A DNA stretch of 64,000 nucleotides from Haloglomus irregulare (GCF_007421925.1 NZ_QMDX01000003.1:62001-126000); one strand, 5' to 3'; counted from the stretch's first letter, positions 1-8,847 are shown. Numbers and translations: made by a program. The notes: generated from the sequence alone by a model not told the origin.

Positions 1-1116
1 GGAGCGGTTCGTCACCGTCGCGGTGTCGGTCGGCTCGACGCCGGGGATGACCGTCGACCGGTTCGCGATGACCGGACCGCTCGCGCGGTAGGAGTACCCG
101 AGCTGGATGTCCCACTCGGTTCCGTCGCCGCCCGCGACGTGGACCTCCGTCCGGTAGCCGGAGTTGCCGGTGTACGTCAGGAGCTCGTCGGGGGCACCGC
201 CACACTGGACCTCGGCGGTCGGCGGGTAGTCGTCGGTATCCACCCCGATGGTCCCGTTGTCGAAGATCCCCACGCCGGGGAGGTCGTCGGTGTCGTCGAC
301 CTCGTAGCCGGTGAGCGTCCGGTAGACGCGGAAGAACTCGGCCGGTGACACCTCCGCCTGGTAGGGGCTGATGGGGTCCTGCCGGCCCAGGGCGACCAGT
401 TCCCCGGCCAGCGGCGGTGCGTCCGCGCCGACGGTGAACCGGGGGCGCTCGATGTCGGGGTTCTCCGGCCCGCCCGGACCGACGGAGATCTCCCCGCCCC
501 CGGTCCGGTTCTCCACTCGAACCCGGAAGCTGCGGTCCTCCTCCGGCGGGAGCCGCTCCCACTCGGTCCAGGGCCGGCGCTCGAACGGCATCGGTATGCT
601 CGCCGTGAAGTACTGACACTGGAGTTCGACGAACGTCTCCCGGGCGGGTGGCTCGCCGCAGGCGTCCGTGAACGGCTGGTATGACGGCGTTCTGAACGGA
701 GTGAAGCGGGTCGCGCGGTACCGCACGGACGAGATCGCGGTCACGGTCGCGGTCCTCCGGACGACCTCGGCGTCGCAGTCGGCCGCCGCCGGCACCAGCA
801 CGGCCGGGCGGTCCGGGCAGGTGGTGCTCGCCGTGACGCGCCCGCCCGGCGGCAGATCACCGGTCTCGACCGCGCAGAGGCGCTCGCCCGCCGCGTCGTA
901 CGCGACCACGCGCGTCCCCGAGACGTTCAGCGGCGCCGGCCCGGCACGACTCGCGACGGTGCTGTTCAACGAGATGGAGACCTCGTAGGCGCCGTCGGTC
1001 TCGGTGACGGTGGCGCTGGGGCTGACGGTCTGTGCGGTCTGCCTGATAGCCGGGTCCCCACAGCCTGCAGTCACCATCAGGACCGCCACGGCGACCAGTG
1101 CCACCCCCCGTCGCAT
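1..1116 (-). CDS. Secreted protein, probable lipoprotein (3' end cut by window edge)
   Basis: The reading frame is open over 372 codons from the ATG at 1116 to the window edge, so the C-terminus is missing. It begins MRRGVALVAVAVLMVTAGCG, a short basic N-region, a hydrophobic stretch and a Cys near residue 19. This suits a membrane-anchored lipoprotein, although the residue three before the Cys is Thr rather than the usual Leu/Val/Ile. The mature part is rich in Thr, Asp and Glu, with several N-x-S/T sites and paired Cys, as in haloarchaeal surface proteins. I recognise no catalytic domain. It is divergent from samp1 across about 100 bp. The reading frame is secure; the function is unknown. 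Confidence 0.75.
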   Translation of the reverse strand, partial: MRRGVALVAVAVLMVTAGCGDPAIRQTAQTVSPSATVTETDGAYEVSISLNSTVASRAGPAPLNVSGTRVVAYDAAGERLCAVETGDLPPGGRVTASTTCPDRPAVLVPAAADCDAEVVRRTATVTAISSVRYRATRFTPFRTPSYQPFTDACGEPPARETFVELQCQYFTASIPMPFERRPWTEWERLPPEEDRSFRVRVENRTGGGEISVGPGGPENPDIERPRFTVGADAPPLAGELVALGRQDPISPYQAEVSPAEFFRVYRTLTGYEVDDTDDLPGVGIFDNGTIGVDTDDYPPTAEVQCGGAPDELLTYTGNSGYRTEVHVAGGDGTEWDIQLGYSYRASGPVIANRSTVIPGVEPTDTATVTNRS

Positions 1117-1187
1117 GGCGGATCCGATGGACGGGACCGGAATAGGCCTTCTGTCGGTTGAGGCGTGTCACCGGGCGGAGAGCCAAA

Positions 1188-1196
1188 TCCCTAAGC
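1188..1196 (+). promoter_or_regulatory. TATA-like box for samp1
   Basis: The sequence TCCCTAAGC is centred about 27 nt upstream of the samp1 ATG at 1220. That is the spacing expected for a leaderless haloarchaeal transcript starting at or next to the start codon. No ribosome binding site precedes the ATG, which supports the leaderless reading. Confidence 0.5.
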
Positions 1197-1219
1197 GCGC
1201 GCCCCACCCACGCCCGGGT

Positions 1220-1498
1220 ATGGAATGGAGACTGTTCGCCAACCTCGCCGAGACGGCGGGGACCAAGCGGGTCGAGGTCGCGGCTGAGCCGGGGGACACC
1301 TTCGGGGAGGCGTTCGACCGGCTGCTGGAAACCCACCCCGAGCTCCGCGAGGAGATCCTCGACGAGGACGGGGATATCCGCGACCACATCCGCGTGCTCC
1401 GGAACGACAGCAACCCCTTCGTCGTCGACGACGGCTACGACACCGTTCTCGAGGCGGACGACGACCTGGCGCTGTTCCCGCCGGTCAGCGGCGGCTGA
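1220..1498 (+). CDS. samp1: Ubiquitin-like small archaeal modifier protein (MoaD/ThiS fold)
   Basis: This 92-residue acidic protein starts MEWRLFANLAETAG and ends FPPVSGG. The C-terminal Gly-Gly is the residue pair activated by E1-like UbaA and joined to lysines of target proteins (sampylation), or used to carry sulfur for molybdopterin. The length and both termini match haloarchaeal SAMP1. The ATG at 1220 is chosen because the TATA-like box lies about 27 nt upstream and the family always starts there; the frame is open further upstream, but that extension has no family support. It stands alone, between a divergent surface protein and a convergent GNAT gene. The alternative role is MoaD in molybdenum cofactor synthesis; SAMP1 can serve both. 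Confidence 0.93.
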   Translation: MEWRLFANLAETAGTKRVEVAAEPGDTFGEAFDRLLETHPELREEILDEDGDIRDHIRVLRNDSNPFVVDDGYDTVLEADDDLALFPPVSGG

Positions 1499-1571
1499 TA
1501 TCGGAATCCCGCGTTCTATCCATCTATCCGGTCGGTACCTTTCCTGATCGCAAGATACCACACCAATCCGG

Positions 1572-2501
1572 CTATGCCGCGGTCAGGTCGGCTTCCAGGA
1601 CGAAGTCCGGCTCGTCATTGAAGCCCGCCCGGGTGTAGGCGGCATCCGAGACGTGGCGGGCCGTCTCGGGAATCAGAATACGCGTCCGGTCGACGCCGAG
1701 CGCGGCCGCGTCCCGCGCGACCGCGGCGAACAGCGCCCGCGCGGCGTCGGTATCCGTCCAGACGCCGACACCGTACTCCGCGAACCGCTCCCGGTCCCCG
1801 TCCTCTGTCTCGCGCTCGTCGTCGCGGACGCGGAAGGTCATCCCGCGGACGCCGTCGCCGCCGACGACCGCCAGGACGCGCTCGGCCGCGGCGACGTCCC
1901 GCAGACGGCCGCGCGTGAGTTCGGCCAGCGCCCAGGACTCGTCGCTGGCGAGCGCGAGGCCGGCGAGTTGCTCACGACCGGGCGCACGCTGCCAGGCGGT
2001 CCACGCGACGTCAGGGTCCTCGACGACGCGGAGGTCGTCGGGCCCGGCGGCGTCGGCGTCCGGTACCGGCTCGGCCCACCGGAACTCCGCGCAGGGGTCG
2101 AAGCCGACCGCCCGTGACTGGCCCAACCCCGCCGCGTTCCAGGAGAACACCATGTTCCGGCAGACGGTCGCCCCCTGCGCACGCGCCCAGTCGAAGACGG
2201 CGTCCGTGAGTTTCGGACTCACCCCCTCGCCCCGGTAGTTCGGGGCGACGCGCATCCCCTGGGCCCAGGCCTCGCGCTCGGACAGCAGCACGGCCTGGCA
2301 GATGCCCGCTACCGTCTCGCCCGTCTCGAGCACGAACGTCCGCTGTGTCGGGCCGTCCGTCGCGACCCACTCGTCGAAGACGCGGGGAAGGTAATCCGAC
2401 CCCCGCTCGGGCCACGTGTCGGTGGTGAACGCGACGACGGCCTCGCGGTCGTCCGCGTGGGCCTGTCGGACCTGGAACCGGTCGCTCACAGCGTCACTCA
2501 T
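1572..2501 (-). CDS. GNAT-family N-acetyltransferase
   Basis: A 309-residue protein. The acetyl-CoA binding motif A is visible around residues 82-105 (GMRVAPNYRGEGVSPKL), with the R-G-x-G turn typical of GNAT enzymes. The region before it resembles the beta-strand core of the fold, and the C-terminal half is probably a second, degenerate GNAT-like domain. The ATG lies 3 nt behind the gatD stop on the same strand, so the two are probably co-transcribed and translationally coupled. The substrate cannot be read from sequence. The family call is firm; any role linked to tRNA-dependent amidation is only suggested by position. Confidence 0.85.
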   Translation of the reverse strand: MSDAVSDRFQVRQAHADDREAVVAFTTDTWPERGSDYLPRVFDEWVATDGPTQRTFVLETGETVAGICQAVLLSEREAWAQGMRVAPNYRGEGVSPKLTDAVFDWARAQGATVCRNMVFSWNAAGLGQSRAVGFDPCAEFRWAEPVPDADAAGPDDLRVVEDPDVAWTAWQRAPGREQLAGLALASDESWALAELTRGRLRDVAAAERVLAVVGGDGVRGMTFRVRDDERETEDGDRERFAEYGVGVWTDTDAARALFAAVARDAAALGVDRTRILIPETARHVSDAAYTRAGFNDEPDFVLEADLTAA

Positions 2502-2504
2502 CGG

Positions 2505-3755
2505 TCACTGCCACGGCGTGGAACGGTCGGTCAGCTCCCCCGCCAGCGGGGTGCGCATCGTCTCCGGTACCGACTCCGGGGCCACGTTCGCGAGCGCCCA
2601 CATCAGTTTCACCTTCGCCGTCCCGGGGAGCGTGTCCCCGGCCTCGATGACGCCCGCATCCAGCAGGTCCCGGCCGGTGTCGTAGACGCGGTCGCAGACC
2701 CGGCCCTCGATGCACTGGCTGGTCATCACGACCGGCGTCCCCGACTCGACCATCTCCCGGAACGTCGGGACGAGGTCCGTGTGGACGTGGCCGAGGCCGG
2801 TTCCCTCGACCACGAGGCCCGCCGCGTCGGCGAGGCGCTCGACCCGGTCGAACGACATCCCGGGCGTGAACTTCACGAGTTCGACCTCCGTCTCCAGCCC
2901 CGGGTGGATGGCCAGGTCGGCCGCGCCGCGCTCGTCGTACGAGCGGCGGAAGTCGACCGTCTCGTCGTCGTAGTCGACGACCCCGAGCGGCTCGGCGCCG
3001 ACCGTCTCGAAGGCGTTCCGGCGGGAGGTGTGGTTCTTCCGGACGCGGGTGCTCCGGTGCAGCGCACAGCGGTCGTCGGACTCCGTGGCGTGCATGCAGA
3101 CGAGCACCTCCGCGCAGTCCGCCTTGGCCGCCTCGACGGCGCAGACGGCGTTCATCACGTTGTCCGAGGAGGGCCGGTCGGCCGAGCGCTGGCTCCCGGT
3201 GAAGACGACGGGCACGGGCGTGTCGAGTATGAACGCGAGCGCCGAGGCGGTGAACTGCATCGTGTCGGTGCCGTGCATCACGACGACGCCGTCGGCGCCG
3301 GCCTCGATCTCCTCGTGGACCGCGCCCGCGAGTTCCTGCCAGACGTCGGGGGTCATGTTCTCCGAGAGGATGTTGGCGACGACCCGGCCCCGGTAGTTGG
3401 CCCGGCCCGCGAGGTCCGGCACGGCCCGGAGCACGTCCTCGGCGTCGAACTGGGCGGTGACCGCGCCCGTCCGGTAGTCGACGGTGGAGGCGATGGTGCC
3501 GCCGGTGGAGATGAGCGATACCGTGGGGAGGGCCTCGTCGAACTGGATCTCGCTGCCGCCCTCGCCGTCCCGTGCGCCCTCGACATCGTAGACGTTCGAC
3601 TCCAGCACGTCGAGCTCGGCCTCGGCGCGGTCGATGCCGACGTTGTAGCCGCCGTCGAGCTTGACGACCAGCCGGTCGGCCGTGGTCGAGGGCATGAGGA
3701 CGCCCTCGTACTCCGTCCCGCCGCGGACGACGTGGACGCGGTCCCCTGGATTCAT
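2505..3755 (-). CDS. gatD: Glu-tRNA(Gln) amidotransferase subunit D
   Basis: GatD is the asparaginase-like subunit of the archaeal GatDE complex. It releases ammonia from glutamine to convert Glu-tRNA(Gln) to Gln-tRNA(Gln). The 416-residue protein has an N-terminal beta-barrel domain (about residues 1-70, starting MNPGDRVHVVRGG), then an L-asparaginase domain with the catalytic-Thr motif STGGTIAST and the second motif MHGTDTMQFTASALAF. The ATG at 3755 is chosen because it matches the family N-terminus and has an AT-rich box about 25 nt upstream; longer starts add only a low-complexity Arg-rich stretch. gatE is not in the window. A GNAT gene follows 3 nt downstream. Confidence 0.95.
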   Translation of the reverse strand: MNPGDRVHVVRGGTEYEGVLMPSTTADRLVVKLDGGYNVGIDRAEAELDVLESNVYDVEGARDGEGGSEIQFDEALPTVSLISTGGTIASTVDYRTGAVTAQFDAEDVLRAVPDLAGRANYRGRVVANILSENMTPDVWQELAGAVHEEIEAGADGVVVMHGTDTMQFTASALAFILDTPVPVVFTGSQRSADRPSSDNVMNAVCAVEAAKADCAEVLVCMHATESDDRCALHRSTRVRKNHTSRRNAFETVGAEPLGVVDYDDETVDFRRSYDERGAADLAIHPGLETEVELVKFTPGMSFDRVERLADAAGLVVEGTGLGHVHTDLVPTFREMVESGTPVVMTSQCIEGRVCDRVYDTGRDLLDAGVIEAGDTLPGTAKVKLMWALANVAPESVPETMRTPLAGELTDRSTPWQ

Positions 3756-3868
3756 GCGTCGATGTCGGCGACGAACGGACTTGAAACCCGTCGATGCGTC
3801 GCCCGGGGCCGGCCCGGGAGCCACCCGCCACCCGCAGGCCTTTGCCGCCCGGCCCCGTCGCCGGAGCC

Positions 3869-4510
3869 GTGCGTCGGTTCAACCCCATCCCGCGGCGGTA
3901 CGCCCGCGACTACCTGGAGACGGCGCCGTCGCTGGTCTGGCTCGTCGCCGGGAGCCTCGCCATCGGCGTCATCGGGCTCCGGTGGTACGTCGACCGCGGG
4001 CTGGCGGGCGTGTCGACGTTCGCCTGGCCGCTGTTCGCCGACTCCCCCGCGGCGACCACGCTGGCGGCGCTGGCCTTCGCCACGCTGCTGCCGGCCCTGG
4101 GACGCCCCATCGAGGAGGCCCCGTTCACCCGCGCGATGGCGTATCTCCACACGCTGGCGTTCGTCTGGCTCATCGAGACGGCGCTCTGGACGACCGTCGC
4201 GCTCAACATCGGGTTCGGGGTCTACTTCCCGGACCCGTTCGCCTACTTCGGGGTCATCGGGAGCCATCTCGCCTTTATCGGGGCGGCCTACCTGCTGCCC
4301 CACGCCGCGCGGACGACGCGTGGCGCGCTCGCGTTCGCGCTCGGCGGCGCGCTCGCGAACGACTTCGTGGACTACGGGCTGGGCCTCCACCCGCCGCTAC
4401 GGTACGACCCCGGCCTCGGACTGGCGGCCGTGTCCGTCGTGACCTCGCTGGTGGCCGTCGGGCTCGCGGCACTCGCCTTCGACCGGATGGGCGCTGCAAC
4501 GGGGTCCTGA
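3869..4510 (+). CDS. DUF1405-like multi-pass membrane protein
   Basis: From the GTG at 3869 (VRRFNPIPRRYARDYLE) this is a 213-residue protein with about six hydrophobic segments, including LVWLVAGSLAIGVIGLRWYV and a stretch with LETALWTTVALNIGFG-like character. The N-terminal PIPRRYARDYL and internal WLIETALWT/DFVDYGLGLHPP segments resemble DUF1405 integral membrane proteins of haloarchaea and Bacillus. The GTG start is preferred to an ATG 75 nt upstream because the upstream residues are an Arg/Pro-rich string unlike the family. It is divergent from gatD across about 110 bp. The function is unknown. Confidence 0.8.
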   Translation: MRRFNPIPRRYARDYLETAPSLVWLVAGSLAIGVIGLRWYVDRGLAGVSTFAWPLFADSPAATTLAALAFATLLPALGRPIEEAPFTRAMAYLHTLAFVWLIETALWTTVALNIGFGVYFPDPFAYFGVIGSHLAFIGAAYLLPHAARTTRGALAFALGGALANDFVDYGLGLHPPLRYDPGLGLAAVSVVTSLVAVGLAALAFDRMGAATGS

Positions 4511-4634
4511 ACGGTCTCGGGCGCTCTTAACGGCTCGTTTCCGCCCCGGTTCATTCCGTTCACGCGGGCGCCCGCCCCTGAACCGTCCGAACGACCGTCC
4601 GGGTTTTAGCCCGGGGAGCGGGTATGGGCTGGTG

Positions 4635-5534
4635 ATGAGAGACGCTTCGCTGCTGGTCGCGGTCGCCGTGGTCCTCGCCGCCCTGTGGACCGGCGCGGTC
4701 GCCGGCGCCAGCGGACCGGCCCCGGCGGTCGCGGCCCAGGACGGGAACGCGACGCCAACGCCGACGCCGTCGGAGAACGGGACGGCCGATGACGGGAGCA
4801 GCGCGGACGGGAACGCCTCGTTCGGCCTGGCCGTCGCCTCCTTCGCACAGGCCAGCGCCGCCGAGGCCGAGGGCGAGGTCCAGCACGGCATCTTCGAGGC
4901 CGCCGTCAACCGGACCGACGGCGACACCCAGGCGTCGGTGGTCCGCCAGCGAACGGCGGAGCTGAGCGACCGCGCGGCCGAACTCCGCGCCGAGCGGGCT
5001 GAACTGCTGAACCGGTCGAACCTCACGCTGGCCGACCGGGCTCGGGCGGCACGGCTCGCGAGCCGCGCCGATCAGCTCGAGGAGAACGTCAACGAGACCG
5101 CCGAGGTGGCCGACCGCGTCGGGGTCAACGGGAGCCGGCTGGAGCGGCTCCGGTCCGAGGCCAGCGAGCTGACCGGCCCCGAGGTGTCCGAACTCGCCCG
5201 CGGCCTGGCCGGGATGCCCGACGGCGTCCCCGGGATGGGCGAGCGCGGGCCGCCGGACGCGATAGGGAACGGGACCGACGCTGCCGGCAACGCCAGCGGG
5301 ATGATGCCCGACGGCAACGGCAATGCCCAGCGGCCCGAGGACGCGGGCAATACGACCGACGACGGCTCCCCGCGGCCCGAGGACGCGGGCAACGCGACTG
5401 ACGGCGACTCCCAGCGGCCCGGGGACGGCAACGCCCAGCGACCCGAGGACGCCAGCGGCGACGAGAGCGGTGACGACGAGACCACGGGCGACTCCGAGAG
5501 CGACGACGCGGACGCGCAGGGCGACGGGCGGTAG
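4635..5534 (+). CDS. Secreted acidic protein with coiled coil and C-terminal repeats
   Basis: A signal peptide (MRDASLLVAVAVVLAALW) ends near an AxA site around residue 30. It is followed by a Thr/Pro/Asn-rich linker, a helical charged region (about residues 90-165: QRTAELSDRAAELRAERAEL) likely to form a coiled coil, and a low-complexity tail. Two 14-residue copies of RPEDAGN[TA]TD-type repeats and a shortened third begin at 5331, 5373 and 5415. Many N-x-S/T sequons suggest glycosylation. A TATA-like GTTTTAG at about 4602 sits 27-33 nt from the start, so a leaderless transcript is likely; the GTG at 4632 directly before the ATG is an equal candidate. It lies 36 bp upstream of an HTH gene, a pairing that suggests a linked regulator. 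The function is not known. Confidence 0.8.
   Translation: MRDASLLVAVAVVLAALWTGAVAGASGPAPAVAAQDGNATPTPTPSENGTADDGSSADGNASFGLAVASFAQASAAEAEGEVQHGIFEAAVNRTDGDTQASVVRQRTAELSDRAAELRAERAELLNRSNLTLADRARAARLASRADQLEENVNETAEVADRVGVNGSRLERLRSEASELTGPEVSELARGLAGMPDGVPGMGERGPPDAIGNGTDAAGNASGMMPDGNGNAQRPEDAGNTTDDGSPRPEDAGNATDGDSQRPGDGNAQRPEDASGDESGDDETTGDSESDDADAQGDGR
5331..5456 (+). repeat. Imperfect 42-nt tandem repeat inside the secreted protein gene
   Basis: Two 42-nt units (14 codons each, RPEDAGN-T/A-TD) start at 5331 and 5373. A third, shortened unit starts at 5415, and a fourth RPED occurs near 5439. The copies differ mostly at single bases, so this is a recent tandem duplication in the Asp/Gly/Ser-rich tail and may vary in number between strains. 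Confidence 0.6.
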
Positions 5535-5570
5535 ACACGCTTTTTCCTCTCGGCAACCTCGTTCCGGTCG

Positions 5571-6263
5571 ATGGACTCGGCGGCGCTGCTCGATCTGCTC
5601 GGCAACGAGAACCGGCGGCGCATCCTCCGCCTCCTGGCGCGCAAGCCCTGTTACGTCACGGAGATCTCCGAGTACCTGGGGGTGAGTCCGAAGGCCGTCA
5701 TCGACCACCTTCGGAAGCTGGAGGAGGCCGGCCTCGTCGAATCGCGGGTCGACAGCCAGCGTCGTAAGTATTTCTCCATCGCACAGAGTCTCCGGCTGGA
5801 GGTGTCGGTCTCGCCGTACGGCTTCGGCACGAAATCGGCCTACCCCGCCAGCCGCGGGTTCGACATGTCGCGCTGTCGCTACCTCTCGCTCGACGTCGGC
5901 GGCGAGTCCGGGAGGGCGGCCCCCGAGGACGACACGGCCAAGGGCGAGCTGCGGGACCTCGCGGCCGAGTTGGACCGTCTGGAGGCCCTGGAGAACGAGC
6001 TCTCGATGGCCCAGCGCTGGGTCCAGGGCCGGCTGACCGACGTGATGGACGGGTTGAGCGAGCAGTTCGACGACCTGGGGGAGCTGGACGGCCGGTTCTA
6101 CGCCGAGGTGGCCGCCGCGGTCGCCAACGGCGCGACCAGCCGCGAGCGCATCGCCCACCACGTCGACGCCGCTCCGAACGCGGTCGACGACGCGCTCCGG
6201 CTACTGGCCGAGCACGGCGTCGTCAGGGCGACAGACGACGGCTGGCGCGTGACCGGCGACTAA
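5571..6263 (+). CDS. ArsR-type winged helix transcriptional regulator
   Basis: A 230-residue protein. The N-terminal 75 residues form a winged HTH with the ArsR signature (LLGNENRRRILRLLARKPCY, then EISEYLGVSPKAVIDHLRKL and a wing around VDSQRRKYFSI). The middle (about 80-125) holds the haloarchaeal VSVSPYGFGTK segment, followed by a helical region. The C-terminal 60 residues (GATSRERIAHHVDAAPNAV) look like a second degenerate HTH. It sits 36 bp behind the secreted coiled-coil gene on the same strand, so it may regulate that gene or be co-transcribed with it. A T-rich box (GCTTTTTCC, about 5539-5547) could also give it a promoter of its own. The inducer is unknown. Confidence 0.88.
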   Translation: MDSAALLDLLGNENRRRILRLLARKPCYVTEISEYLGVSPKAVIDHLRKLEEAGLVESRVDSQRRKYFSIAQSLRLEVSVSPYGFGTKSAYPASRGFDMSRCRYLSLDVGGESGRAAPEDDTAKGELRDLAAELDRLEALENELSMAQRWVQGRLTDVMDGLSEQFDDLGELDGRFYAEVAAAVANGATSRERIAHHVDAAPNAVDDALRLLAEHGVVRATDDGWRVTGD

Positions 6264-6272
6264 CGACCCCGG

Positions 6273-6809
6273 TCAGCCGACCGACTGTGTCAGGCCGGCG
6301 CGCAGGTCGCGCCCCAAGTAGCAGCCGATCACGGCGACGAGCAGCCCCGCGGCCCCGCTGATGGCCGCCAGCGGGGCCGCGATGTCCGCGACCGCCGCGA
6401 GCAGGAGCTGGTCGAGCAGCGCGCCGACCGCCGCCGTTCCGGCGCCCGCGACCACGAGTTCGAGGTACCGGCCCCGGCCGAGCAGCCCCAGCAGGAAGGC
6501 CGCGCCGAACACTCCGACCAGCCCCGCGACCCCGCCGAGCGGGACGACGACGCCCGCAGCGAGGAACGCCGCCACGCAGACGGCGAGCGACAGCGCCAGC
6601 CCGCCCAGCGAGAACCCCGGGAGTCCGGGCGACGGCAGCGACGGCGACGGGAGCCGCGACCGCAGTCCCCCCGAGGTCTCGGTGTCGGCCGCCGTAGCGG
6701 GCTGCTCGCGTTCCCCGGTCGACGTCTGCCGGTCGGCACGCTCCTCATCGGACAGCAGACCGTCGATGTCCACCTCGGAATCGTACTCCGTCTCGCCCGA
6801 CCGGCTCAT
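6273..6809 (-). CDS. Small membrane protein with acidic N-terminal tail
   Basis: A 178-residue protein. The first 60 residues are hydrophilic and acidic (SEVDIDGLLSDEERAD), followed by a Pro/Ser hinge (LPSPSLPSPGLPG). The rest is about four hydrophobic, Gly/Ala/Val-rich helices (residues about 68-165), including a G-x-G-x-G-rich run like DUF456-type small membrane proteins. The gene converges with the ArsR-type regulator (stops 9 bp apart). The GC-rich third positions support a real gene. The function is not recognisable. Confidence 0.7.
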   Translation of the reverse strand: MSRSGETEYDSEVDIDGLLSDEERADRQTSTGEREQPATAADTETSGGLRSRLPSPSLPSPGLPGFSLGGLALSLAVCVAAFLAAGVVVPLGGVAGLVGVFGAAFLLGLLGRGRYLELVVAGAGTAAVGALLDQLLLAAVADIAAPLAAISGAAGLLVAVIGCYLGRDLRAGLTQSVG

Positions 6810-7145
6810 ATCACCGCCTCGGGGCGGCAGCCGTATCCCTCTTTCTCCGGAGTTCGCTCGCGGAGGGGTCGGTTCGGGGAGCGACGCTACCGGCGGGACG
6901 ACGGAGGGTTACGGGCCGATACCGTCCGTCCGATGGATACCTCCCGGGCTTGTACTATATGCGGCGGATATCTACGATATCGGTTCCGTTCGGGCATAGC
7001 GTACCGCGCGGGCGAAGCGAGCGGGGTCTCACCGCTGGCGGCCGGGGGGAGCCAGCGGGCAACGGGGGGTCCGGACGCTCGTGCGGGGAGCGGAATCGCC
7101 GGCGAAGCCGTCAGCCGAGGCCGCCGGACGAGTAGAGAGCGGCTG
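6810..7145. other. Gene-free stretch (336 bp)
   Basis: I see no convincing gene here. It contains the upstream region of the small membrane protein at 6809 and an AT-rich island at about 6949-6985 (TACTATATGCGG followed by GATATCTACGATATC), which stands out from the GC-rich background and could hold a promoter. Neither neighbour clearly needs it. Confidence 0.5.
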
Positions 7146-7544
7146 TCAGTCCTCGTTCAGGTCCTTCAGCCGGATGCCGTCGTCGACGATACGGCGGTTA
7201 CCCTCGCGTTCGAGGTGCTGGGCGAGACCGTCGTGACCCGTCAGCTGGCCGATGAGGTCGGCGTAGAGGTCCCGCCAGGCGATGGCGTAGGCGGGCGACT
7301 GGCCCCAGGCGCGGAGTTCGGGGACGAAGTCGTCGTAGGTCTCCATCCGTGCCTCGAGATGCTCGACGACATCCAGCACTTCGGCGGCGACGGCCGTCTC
7401 CTCGTCGGCGGTCTCGATGGTGGCGTTGACGTGCCGTTCGAAGCCGGCGACGGCGCGGTCCATGTCCCGGACGGCGTCGTCGTCGCCGGGCAGCAGGTCG
7501 ACCACCGTCTCGGGAATAGTCAGCTCAACTGGTTCGATGTCCAT
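7146..7544 (-). CDS. Acidic helical haloarchaeal protein of unknown function
   Basis: A 132-residue soluble protein starting MDIEPVELTIPETVVDLLPG. It is nearly all predicted helix, with many Asp/Glu and few hydrophobic stretches, no Cys and no recognisable motif. The ATG at 7544 gives the cleanest N-terminus; a GTG at 7568, 1 nt behind the upstream stop, would add eight residues and couple translation to the preceding membrane protein gene. The two are probably one transcript. I cannot assign a family. Confidence 0.72.
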   Translation of the reverse strand: MDIEPVELTIPETVVDLLPGDDDAVRDMDRAVAGFERHVNATIETADEETAVAAEVLDVVEHLEARMETYDDFVPELRAWGQSPAYAIAWRDLYADLIGQLTGHDGLAQHLEREGNRRIVDDGIRLKDLNED

Positions 7545-7569
7545 GTCCCATGCTGGAGCCGGACCCACA

Positions 7570-8040
7570 TCAAGCCTCGTCGACGGCGGTGGGAGCGGGG
7601 GCGGCGACGCGGCGGGCGAACGCCCAGCCGACCGCGGTCAGGGCGACACAGGCGAGGAGCCCGGCGAGCGGGTAGCGGGGGGCGACCCGGAGCGCCTCGG
7701 GGAGCACCCCGACGGCGGTCAGCAGGGCGGCGTAGCCGAGCAGGAGGCCACCCGAGAGCGCCAGCCGGCGTCGGGAGCGCCCGAACAGGGCCGCGCCGAG
7801 CGTGAGCGCCGGCGGGACGAACGGGTAGAGCGACCGTCGGTAGATACCGGTCTGGCCCCGGCCGACCACGGCCCCGATGTCGAACAGCGCCCCGGCGACG
7901 ACGACGAGGCCGACGAGGTTGATGCCGGTCAACCAGAGCCGCCAGTAACTGTCCGGTTCGGCGGTGAGGACCGCGCGCAGTCGCGAGAGCGGCGAGCCGC
8001 TCGGCCGGGCGTCCGTGTCGCTGTCAGTGGCGTCGACCAC
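7570..8040 (-). CDS. Four-helix membrane protein of unknown function
   Basis: A 156-residue protein beginning at a GTG (VVDATDSDTDARPSG). It has a hydrophilic N-tail and then four hydrophobic segments (LWLTGINLVGLVVVAGALF, LYPFVPPALTLGAALF, LALSGGLLLGYAALLTAVGVL and a last one near LAGLLACVALTAVGWAF). The positive residues after helix 2 (GRSRRR) suggest a cytoplasmic loop. It is co-directional with the small helical protein that follows directly. No family is recognised. Confidence 0.7.
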   Translation of the reverse strand: MVDATDSDTDARPSGSPLSRLRAVLTAEPDSYWRLWLTGINLVGLVVVAGALFDIGAVVGRGQTGIYRRSLYPFVPPALTLGAALFGRSRRRLALSGGLLLGYAALLTAVGVLPEALRVAPRYPLAGLLACVALTAVGWAFARRVAAPAPTAVDEA

Positions 8041-8196
8041 GCATACGGTTCGGGCCGCGGGCCCACGAGCCTTCCGGCGAAAGGACCCCCCGGTGGCGGG
8101 CGGACACGGCAGCGACCCGGGCGAGTCGAGCGTGTCCCGTCGCCGGCCGTTCGGCTGTCGAACGCTCGTTCACCTCGTAACTGCCCCGGAGGTGGG

Positions 8197-8844
8197 TTAC
8201 AGGGTGGCCTCGATGGCCGCCCCCAGCGCCGACCACACCTCGTCGGGGGTCCCCTCGCCGTCGATGCGGACCAGTTCCCCCTGCTCGTCGTAGTGGTCGA
8301 TGACGGGCTGGGTGTTCTCGTCGAAGACCGAGAGCCGGTCTCGGACCGTCTCCTCCGTGTCGTCCTCGCGCTGGACCAACTCGCCGCCGCACTCGTCACA
8401 GACGCCCGCCTCGTCGGGCTGGTCGAACTCGACGTGGTAGTTCGTGCCGCAGTCGTCACAGACCCGGCGGCCGGTGAGTCGCTCGACCAGTTCCTCGCGG
8501 GGGACCTCGAGCAGCGCGACGACGTCGAGGTCCGTGATGTCGCCGAGGTACTGCGCCTGGTCGAGGTTGCGCGGGTAGCCGTCCAGCACGTAGCCGTCGG
8601 CCTCGTTCAGCGCCGTCTTCACGATCTCGTTGACCACCGCGTCCGGGACGAGCTCGCCGGCGTCCATGAACTCGCCCGGCGTGTCGTACGCGACATCCAG
8701 GTCGGAGATGTCCATCCCCTTGTTCCCCCGGAGTGCGTCGCCCGTGGTCACGTGGTCGACGCCGTACTCCTCGGCGATGTTGCCCGACTGCGTGCCCTTG
8801 CCCGCGCCCGGCGGTCCGAGCAACAGGATGTTCGGCTGGCTCAT
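8197..8844 (-). CDS. adk: Adenylate kinase
   Basis: It catalyses ATP + AMP = 2 ADP. The 215-residue protein starts [19 protein letters not shown], containing the Walker A/P-loop GPPGAGKGT. It has the AMP-binding segment TTGDALR, the DGYPRN motif, and a long-form LID (about residues 125-165) with a four-Cys zinc site (CDDC then CDEC). The length and the LID zinc motif are of the bacterial-type long adenylate kinase used by haloarchaea. The ATG at 8844 fits the family; a TATA-like TTTTAAG lies about 27 nt upstream, and an inverted repeat lies between the two. Confidence 0.96.
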   Translation of the reverse strand: MSQPNILLLGPPGAGKGTQSGNIAEEYGVDHVTTGDALRGNKGMDISDLDVAYDTPGEFMDAGELVPDAVVNEIVKTALNEADGYVLDGYPRNLDQAQYLGDITDLDVVALLEVPREELVERLTGRRVCDDCGTNYHVEFDQPDEAGVCDECGGELVQREDDTEETVRDRLSVFDENTQPVIDHYDEQGELVRIDGEGTPDEVWSALGAAIEATL

Positions 8845-8847
8845 AAC

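Noticed and set aside
2457-4442. Long open frame opposite gatD
   Set aside because: Composition is that of a reverse-frame shadow; gatD motifs on the other strand are unambiguous.
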